Shown piece by piece: positions 56,851 to 64,000 of a stretch of 64,000 nucleotides of DNA (within the stretch, counting starts at the first letter, position 1; every line of letters begins with the position of its first letter). Origin of the DNA: Dermacentor variabilis (lineage: Eukaryota; Arthropoda; Arachnida; Ixodida; Ixodidae); the NCBI RefSeq assembly GCF_050947875.1, contig NC_134573.1, positions 65,727,315 to 65,791,314 on the forward strand, read 5' to 3'. The position numbers and the translations under genes are program-made. The notes beneath the pieces are model-generated. The model searched no databases. It saw nothing but the letters and a program-made list of their open reading frames with translations, and was not told the DNA's origin.

Positions 56851-57583
56851 TTAAGAGGAAGCTTTAGCTCGGGTGCTCCTATCTAAATACATGTAAAAAG
56901 AGAATTCGTTTTTCTCGGCAACCACTGCACCAAATTTGACAGGGTTTGCTGCATTTAAAAGAAAAACTTAAAATCTAGTGACTGTTGGTTCCGAATTTTA
57001 GATTTATGTCGTCAATTTTTTATAAAAACTTGGCAAAAATCGCAAATTTTCAGAAAACGAAACTATCAAGTTTACAACTCCGTAACTTAGCAAGAAAAAA
57101 TGATATCGCAATTCCATGCATTGTGCCTGATAGCATATCTAAAGCGGACAAAATTGATATGTTACACATGAACCTCAAAAAATGGGGTAATGTGTAATTA
57201 CAACTTTTGCAGAACCCTCGTAAACAACGTAACAAATTCACGTAAGTTGTAAACTGACATATCAAATTTGTCCGCTTTGAATGGTCTAATGGATACCGTT
57301 TACAGAAACGCGATATCTCTTTTTGATGCAGCGTTATTAGTTTGTAAACTTCGTGCTTCTATTTTTTTCGAACGCCTGAATTTTTGAAAATCCTTTTAAC
57401 AAAATTCAAGCCCTAAATCAAAATTCCGCTTCCAACAGTCACTAGAATTTAACTTTTTCTCTCAAATGCAACAAATTTCATTAAAATCGGTCCAGGGGTT
57501 ATCTCAGAAAAACGTTTTTGCGTTTTTACATGTATTTGAATAGGCCGCGTCGGAGTTGGGCCCGAGCTAAAGCTTCCTCTTAA
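56851..57583. mobile_element. 733-bp foldback element with TTAA ends
   Basis: The left end TTAAGAGGAAGCTTTAGCTC is the reverse complement of the right end GAGCTAAAGCTTCCTCTTAA. Similarity continues inward (ATACATGTAAAAA, TCTAGTGACTGTTGG) through most of each half, so arms of about 300 bp face each other. The TTAA ends point to a piggyBac-like target. No transposase. Confidence 0.85.
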
Positions 57584-58475
57584 AGATGTTTCTTCTCATG
57601 TGTTTATCAGGGAACTACAAATACAATCGAATTCTGTGCGCATTCCGCGGCCGCCTATGCTGGGGACGCGCCATGTTTTGACTCTAGCAATATGGCCGCC
57701 ACGGCTTCTCTCGCTCCCGCATGTGGCTGCAGGAACTGCGGCTCCACAAATTTTATAATAGTGTTTCAGCGAACATTGTCAAAATTTTTTAGATATTGCC
57801 TGTGGCAGATAGCACAATTTTATGTTAAGAGCTAGTCCACTCCAAGAGGCGAACATTACTGGAACAAGAAATCTAAGTGCATTATCGACTAATGATTAAA
57901 ATTTTCTAGTTACATTTTCAACTAATTACCTCATGGAACATATGGCAATTTCTAGCGGGTGAGACTCCATGGCATATCCACTTGAAAATAATTGTGTGGG
58001 TGACAGTATTAAGAGATACGCGCCGTCAAACTTGCGGCAAAAATGCACTGCCGTTCTTCTTACTTTCTTAACAAAACATCGTTCTATGCACTGCAGCACA
58101 AAGTGCCAGTGTATTTCCCCATAAAGTTTGTCAATTACTATCTCAAAACTAGTGTCATCCTGAGAATTCGTTCCAAGTGGATCCGCCTTGCGAGCTGCTT
58201 GGTAAGAATTTGTAGACTGCAATCTGTGCCACAAGGTAATTAGTTGAAAACGTAATTAGTGAATATTTTAATTAGCCGATTATGCATTTAAACTTTTTTG
58301 TCATAGTAATGGCCGCCTCTTCCAGTAGACCAGCTCACGGACTAGAATTGCGCTATCTGCCTTAGGAAACTTAAAAATTCGGCAGCCATTCCACTGTGTG
58401 AAGGCAGACGACCCGAGATGCTATATAGATGGTATAATGTAGAACTCAGAGACACAAATATCTTCGTGTTGTTTA
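57584..58475. other. Non-coding; probable dispersed repeat
   Basis: AATTAGT/AATTACC motifs occur at both ends of 57880-58280, suggesting an unresolved repeat element. No gene. Confidence 0.4.
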
Positions 58476-59700
58476 TTATTTCACGTAAGTTACTATAGCT
58501 TTGTGGTCGCTGTGGTAGACGGCCGACGGTTCGCTAACGATGATGGGGAAAGTTAAGTCCAAACACGAGCGCGTCGGGGTCGTTGGCACCTTGGGATCGG
58601 TGTAGCACTGTAGCCCGAATCGTTCGAGCATAAACGAGGGCAGCCAATTGGCAGCTCTCCACGCTGAAGTCGCCAATGACCAGGAGTGGGAGTTTGATCG
58701 TCATCGGCCGGATGAAGCAGCCGTCCAAAGTGGACGTTCGCAAAGTCCTCTATGCCGCGCCGACGTACACGGTGGCAACGACCGTCCCGTCGCCAGTCTT
58801 CACGGCACGCACTTCGGCACAAAACGCCGCACTTACAAACTCTTGGTTGGTGGACGAAACGTCGTACGGCCCGACGGTGATGGCTACGTCGTTCCTCACA
58901 CATATGGCAACACCGCCAGCTCGCAAATCGACTTGACAGTTGCATGCGACTCGGGTGTAGTAGTCGACTTGAATGAAGAAATCGGACCACGTCTCGGAGA
59001 GACACAAGAGGGATGCCCGTTGGAGTAGGGCGTCGTGGAGCACGTCCGCCGCGTGCAGACGCAGCGAGCTGACGTTGAGAGCTGCCAGCGAGAAGGCGGG
59101 TGGGCGAGTCTAGGTGCACACGCTTGGGTGACGGTGGCAAGGTGGTGGTTATCTAGTTGCCGAGACTCATCCAGCAGGTCGCGGTCCAGGTTCTCTCGAG
59201 CGAGAAGGTGCGATTTCGCTTGGCGTTGGTGAGTTATAGCAGGTTGACGTCCGTGCACCTACAGAGGGCAACGTAGAGCAGCTGCTGCGAGCCTCTATGG
59301 TCGTACTTCTACACCACGTTCGAGTAGGTTGCCTCCTGCGACTTGTGGACGGTAATGGCACGGGACCAAAGCCCGGGAAACTGCTTGCGCCGACAGGCAA
59401 GCCCCGTCTTTATGTCCACAGTGACGGTGACGGTGCGCGATTCTCGAGCACCCAATCGGTCTTGATCTTGATGCCACCCCTGGAAGCCGATTGCGCGAGC
59501 AATTTTGCCTTGACGCACACCATGGGACCGGTGTGAGGGACGTCAAAATGAATGCACAAGCGCACCGCAAACCAGGCGTTACCCTCCGGGTATTCGATCT
59601 CCAGTAGCACGCCGACTGCACCGTTGACGAGTCCGTCTTTGACGTCGAGATTTAACTTGAGCATGTAGGGCTTGCCGCGGTCGATCCCTAGCCATATAAA
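58476..59700 (-). pseudogene. Helentron remnant: Pif1-type helicase end followed by endonuclease
   Basis: The minus strand first gives a helicase C-terminal region: MLKLNLDVKDGLVNGAVGVL (59410-59664), then FPGLWSRAITVHKSQEATYS (motif VI-like, near 59309-59380), then blocks with LLYVAL, CTDVNLL and LTNAKRNRTFSL in shifted frames. About 40 residues on, an endonuclease domain begins: ASLLCLSETWSDFF and RAGGVAICVRNDVAI (58750-59043), LPLLVIGDF near 58670-58690, ending YHSDHKAIVTYV at 58476. Helicase plus C-terminal endonuclease is the arrangement of Helentron-type rolling-circle transposons. Rep is absent. Frameshifts and stops make it dead. Confidence 0.8.
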
Positions 59701-59716
59701 ATAAAATTACATTATC

Positions 59717-59866
59717 AGGTTTTACGTGCCAAAACTCTGATGTGACTGTAAGGCACGCCGTAGGGGGGGGGGGGGGGTCTCCGTAAATTTGGGCAACCTG
59801 GGATTCATTACCGTGCACCTAAATCTAAGTACACACGCGTTTTCGCATTTCGCTCCCATCGCTTAG
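59717..59866 (-). mobile_element. SINE copy lacking its tRNA head
   Basis: Inverted match to 54660-54815: TTTTACGTGCCAAAACTC, AAGGCACGCCGTA, GTGCACCTAAATCTAAGTAC and TTTTCGCATTTCGC, ending before the tRNA-like part. A G tract (59765-59778) is inside. Confidence 0.7.
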
Positions 59867-60429
59867 GCATATACAGCTCCTCTAAATGGTTTGGCGCGGC
59901 CTCCGCGAACAGAAGAGAAATGAAATTCTGCGCTGGAATGATGAGCCACAGCGTAGCCACCTGTGGCAGAAGATGACGACGCTCGAGCCATTGCTGATGA
60001 TGGTAGTTGATGATGAGGATGATGACGACAACGATAGTTTCCTCTTGCCAATGAATGGCTCATACCACCTCAAGCAATGAGCGGCAACGGAGCCAACTAT
60101 GGAAGGGGACGACGACGACGAACCTGTGAGCAATGGCACGAGCGCGCTATTGCCATTGCTCGCGCGTTCGTCGTCGTCGTCGTCTCCTTCGGCCCTAGGG
60201 GCGCCAACAAACTAGTTCGCGGGTTGTTCGCGGACGACGGAGGACGGAAATGCCCCAGACCTATACAGCTCCGCTGTAATAAAATTGAGCGCCCTTCCAC
60301 TTCGTGAAGAAGTAAAACCAGAGAAGCTGTATATGGATGACTATATGAGAACTTTATTAATTTTTAGGGTTACTGCTACAGGGATTGAACAAGGATACAT
60401 AGACGTAACTTCGTGGTTATTATCGTCTT
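59867..60429. other. Low-complexity non-coding; Helentron-like end motif
   Basis: GA/GAC-rich triplet runs (59990-60040, 60105-60125, 60168-60185). CTATACAGCTCCGCTGTAAT at 60261-60280 contains the small hairpin ACAGC-TCC-GCTGT, which may be a terminus of a non-autonomous Helentron. Confidence 0.4.
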
Positions 60430-60645
60430 TATTTCGTCTTATTTGTTACCACATTGACCATACCTCTGTGATCACTGTGGTACACTGCGATCGGTTGTGC
60501 TGCTGTGGTAGACACGTTCTTGCCAAAGGTGAGATCTATGCGCGACCGGTTACGCGCGGTCGGCACAGTGACGTCCGTGTAGCACTAAATTCCAAACCAT
60601 TCAAACAGGAAGTATACAACCCACTTGCCGTTGGTCGACGTTAGT
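60430..60645 (-). pseudogene. Second Helentron endonuclease end fragment
   Basis: The minus frame reads CYTDVTVPTARNRSRIDLTF and AVYHSDHRGMVNVVTNKT before a stop. It aligns with the endonuclease end at 58476-58640 (CYTDPKVPTTPTRSCLDLTF, AVYHSDHKAIVTYV). The sequences following both stops are also similar (AATAA, ACGAAG). Confidence 0.75.
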
Positions 60646-61304
60646 CTTGGCAATTGGTGGGTGCACTCTTGCGTTTTATTTTACTTTACGACCCGCCAAT
60701 GGGAGCCAAGGTGCTCCGCCATCCCACGTTTCATAGATGGCCATGAAGGTCAAATGTTATGCGTTATAATACGATCGATAAAATAACATTTAGACCAATA
60801 GCCGCAACTGATAACATCACGCGGAAACAGTTGGACGACTGCATATTTTTAATTCTACATGGCTCTTGCCGAAGGACACATTTTTCGTCAGAACCTAGCC
60901 ATATACAGTTTTGCTGTAAATGATCTGCTCTTACCCTTGTGCCTGTGTTTAGAAACAGGTTATTTGAAGAAGAGACGATACGAACACTGAATCACAATCA
61001 CGGCACAGTGCACCAGGACGATAACACATGCAAAAAACGAAGCATTGCACACATTTTACGTTTTCAAAGTAGTGTACGAGTCCTCACTCACTAACATATA
61101 GACATAGACCCGGAGAGGCACAATTACAAATAAAATAATAGTCATATGTATAATACGGTGTTCCATATATGCAGTGTGCACAATGGTTATGTACAATGAT
61201 GATGTGACAGAGACACCTTACATAATTTTGATGTGATGCTATGAGATGTGCATGTACAAAAATGATCATGTATACGAGAGCACGCACACAGGAACCATGG
61301 ACAC
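60646..61304. other. Non-coding spacer
   Basis: Includes CTAGCCATATACAGTTTTGC at 60895-60914, which resembles the ACAG...CTGT motif at 60261. No gene. Confidence 0.4.
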
Positions 61305-61950
61305 TTACATCCTATGCACATTCAATGAATACTTTTGATGGCCTGAATACAAGAACCAGGCTGGTGGAAAATTAAGCCATACAGAAAATGGCATGAACAC
61401 TGTCGAAAACTCTTCTTCCCCAAGGAAGAACAACTCCTCTGACAGAAACGACAGTAGATCAAAGCATGGCCTCTCTAGAAGTTTAAACAGAGCGCGGCGA
61501 CGATGTTCCGCGGCAACTGCCTCGCACCAGTTACGCCATACACAAAAGGCCCCCGCAGCAATTAAAATTCGGGAAAAGCGGCCACGTGAGCAGCGACCAC
61601 ATGTAATAAAGCAGTTAACTCCAAGGGCACGGAAACCAGTATTTACGGCTCTCCAAAATACCCTGGCAACTTTGCATTTCAGCAGCACATGTTTATTGGA
61701 TTCTTGATGAGGCCAATCGGGACACCGAAGATGGGACTATACCCAACCGCTCTAGCCTGTCACGAGTTGGAAGCACTTGCCACCCTAGACGCCACATGAA
61801 GTCGTGTGGGTGGCCAGGAAGAAATGTCACCGTTATAGCATCCCACGACACATTATTGGAACGTGCGCGGCGCACTGGGTGAACTAGAGGAAGCAGTAAG
61901 GCTGACATAGTATCCACAACACGGCTTTCGAGAACGCCTACGTTAGGACA
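61305..61950 (-). pseudogene. Tx1/L1-like LINE ORF2 C-terminal region
   Basis: Minus frames give DFMWRLGWQVLPTRDRLERL (61693-61917), then LLKCKVARVFWRAVNTGFRA with following C-terminus (61305-61688): a zf-RVT-like block. The block for the cysteine-containing middle is frameshifted. It is separated from the rest of ORF2 by the insertion at 61960-62190. Confidence 0.75.
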
Positions 61951-61959
61951 TACCTGTTG

Positions 61960-61973
61960 TATGTGGCGATAAA

Positions 61974-62033
<60 letters not shown>

Positions 62034-62190
62034 TGTTTTGAACACATATACACAATTATTAAGAAAGAGAAAGCGAGGAGCAGGCTGGCAACTGCCACCG
62101 GAAGGGGCACAATGCCTGCCTACTCTTCAGAAGGGAGGTGACAGCAACGCAGAAATAAAATGCCACGGCAGTAGAATGAAATGCATGTGC
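61960..62190 (-). mobile_element. Short insertion with (TAA)n tail, same family as 1-215
   Basis: On the minus strand it ends in AAAACAAATAATAATAATAA, with a pure (TAA)n over 61975-62032. Its body matches 1-215 inverted. It sits between two parts of the Tx1-like ORF2 that would otherwise be close, so it inserted into that LINE. Confidence 0.7.
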
Positions 62191-62213
62191 GTTTAACACT
62201 TGTGATCCGCGAT

Positions 62214-64000
62214 TTAAGTGCACACCCAGTAGCGCGTAACGAATTTTTGTGCCAAGGAAATAGCAGGCGAGTTCAGCGCAGGACACGGATCACGCTGTAA
62301 CAGACGGATCGGAAATCGCAGAGCCAGCAGCCGGCAGCGGGCAGAGACGGATGGGAACGCGAACCTACCGCGAGAGCGTGGACGCCCAAGCACCATGCGG
62401 CAGACCAGTCCTGTACTGCCCGACCAGAAGAAGGAACCAAGAAGGCACTGCAAGAACCTAGTTACCCGTAATGGTGACTGTACAACAACCGTGGCACACT
62501 CGACCGCAAAATACAAACTGGGCTAAGTAGCGTCTTTCTAACAGGCGTAAATCATACCCTTGAATATGTTGAATATTTCGCCTTACATCTTCGGAAACTG
62601 AGAGCTAGACAGGGTCTGATGTGCCATCAGAGGTGTAATCAAAGCCTGAAATACGAAGAGAATCCCTCTTTTGTAGACGGAAAAGGGGACTTAAACGTGG
62701 CTGTGATGGATCAATCAACAAATAACGATATTTTGAAAAATTTAGCGCAGCACCTGAAATGTTCCCGTACTCATTGAAAATTCGATGGCTACGGGATAAG
62801 CTATCTCCATTCCTGAGATACAATCTGATGTCATCGGCGGAGGCTGTCATTTTCACAACACCGCTACCAGGCAGCGGGAGACTGCCCACGTAAGGGTCTC
62901 TCAGTACTGAGCGCAGAAATGGCTCAAGGCTGAGCATAAAGAGTACTGGGGATATAGGGCACCCTTCGCGAACACCACGAGTAACTGGAAATGGTGCACT
63001 TTCACGATTATTAAGAAACCATGTACTTCGGGTATTTGAACAGGCAGTCCTAATAAGTTCAACAAAATCTGACGAAACGCCAAACGAGGTCGGTACATTA
63101 AATATGTAGCTATGTTTGAGGCGACCGAATGCCGTTTTGATCTAGTGAAACTAAGAGACCGCGTACTCACCTGGTCAGCGTGTATGTCACTATGTCGCGC
63201 GTGACGAACGAGGGACTGTGTGTATCTCTCTGCCAGGGACTGAGCATGCCTGATGGTGTCCTATTAAGGAAGGCATCAGGTTTCCCGAACGTCGAGGGAT
63301 AACAGCTGTGAAGGTTTTGTAGTCAACGTTGAGAAGCGTGATTGGCCTCCGTTCCCCTTGGCGAAAGCATGGTGGATCGTGCTTAGGTATCAGCACAATA
63401 CGACTGTCGAGAAAAATAGACGGGAATTCAAGGTTCTCAAAGCATCGGCTGATAAAAGACACAAAAGCGGTACCAATATCTTCCTAGAACGTTAGATAAA
63501 GCTCTACGGGTAACCCGCCCGGCCCTGGGGCCGAGCCCACGGCCGGACGGCATTATCGTCCATTATCATGGACGATAATGCTGCTTTCACCTCGTCAGCT
63601 GACGGTCTTGCACGCAGACGTTCAGCGACCTCAGATTAAACTTGCGGCAGCTGACTAAGCATTTCGACGTTACCATGATCCATTCGCATATTCGTACGCG
63701 CCATGTTTTCAAAATGCGATAGAAAGAGCCAATAATCACGTGCGGGAGGCGAGATAACAGGAAGTGCTCTTGGGGCCACAGAACTGAATGCATTCGGCTG
63801 TCTAAAAAGCGAGTTTCTTGCAAAACACAGAACTTCATGGTGTGCACACGGATTACGTCTGCCTCGCCAAGCAGCAGCTGACAAAGACGACGCTGCAATG
63901 AGGCATTCAAAACACGCTTCCGTAGCTCACGCTGCCATGACCGCATCAGCGGAGTCAGTTGATTGACCCGAAGAGCAATACGGAGCTTCATGGCAGGATC
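62214..64000 (-). pseudogene. Tx1/L1-like LINE ORF2, RT region, runs off the window
   Basis: Minus frames in order: pre-RT (63587-63991); RT blocks DSRIVLIPKHDPPCFR and RRPITLLNVDYKTF (63190-63462); shifted frames with REGCPISPVLFMLSLEPFLR; SADD in place of the usual YADD (62605-62937, TASADDIRLYLRNGD); and a post-RT part with FFWSGSTGLVCRMVLGRPRS (62214-62516). RPITLLNVDYK is characteristic of L1/Tx1-type RT. The N-terminal endonuclease lies beyond 64000. Several frameshifts. Confidence 0.85.

Overview
The window looks like hard-tick (ixodid) nuclear DNA. It has no bacterial operon structure, almost every long reading frame belongs to a transposable element, and it holds three copies of a tRNA-headed SINE that resembles the Ruka-type SINE described in Rhipicephalus. 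The attribution is from memory of tick repeats; no search was run. No complete host gene can be supported.

Layout. 1-13.4 kb: decayed LINEs, a decayed Ty3/Gypsy pol, a 105-bp tandem repeat and TTAA-type inverted-repeat elements. 13.4-20.1 kb: a complete LTR element on the minus strand with identical 664-bp LTRs, a CCAC target duplication and one 1521-residue gag-pol frame whose integrase lies BEFORE reverse transcriptase (Gmr1-like order). 20.1-24.0 kb: non-coding. 24.0-26.5 kb: an RTE-type LINE. 26.5-27.8 kb: a 1.3-kb segment with paralogues at 46.5 and 52.9 kb. 29.8-39.8 kb: a (TG)n tract and two arrays rich in the palindrome TCTATAGA. One array is interrupted by a 1.9-kb THAP-bearing insertion; the other folds back on itself. 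Two LINEs lie between the arrays. 40.7-46.5 kb: a near full-length I-like LINE. 47.6-52.7 kb: a second complete Ty3/Gypsy element with identical 120-bp LTRs, AATG target duplications and a -1 frameshift signal between gag and pol. 54-64 kb: SINEs, a 733-bp foldback element, a decayed Helentron (Pif1-type helicase followed by endonuclease) and a Tx1/L1-like LINE running off the window edge.

Relative order of events. The youngest insertions are the two LTR elements, since their LTR pairs look identical. The Gmr1-like element landed in the terminus of a palindromic MITE. The 120-bp-LTR Gypsy landed in one copy of the duplicated segment and the I-like LINE in another, so each paralogue gives an approximate empty site for the other. 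The THAP-bearing insertion landed in a 184-bp TATAG satellite. Most other LINE material is old and broken.

Points of most interest: the integrase-first Ty3/Gypsy element with a SCAN-like capsid in a chelicerate; the GGGAAAC slippery site with an H-type pseudoknot; the catalytic D-to-A change in the RT of an otherwise pristine Gypsy; the Helentron pieces; and the TATAG foldback arrays.
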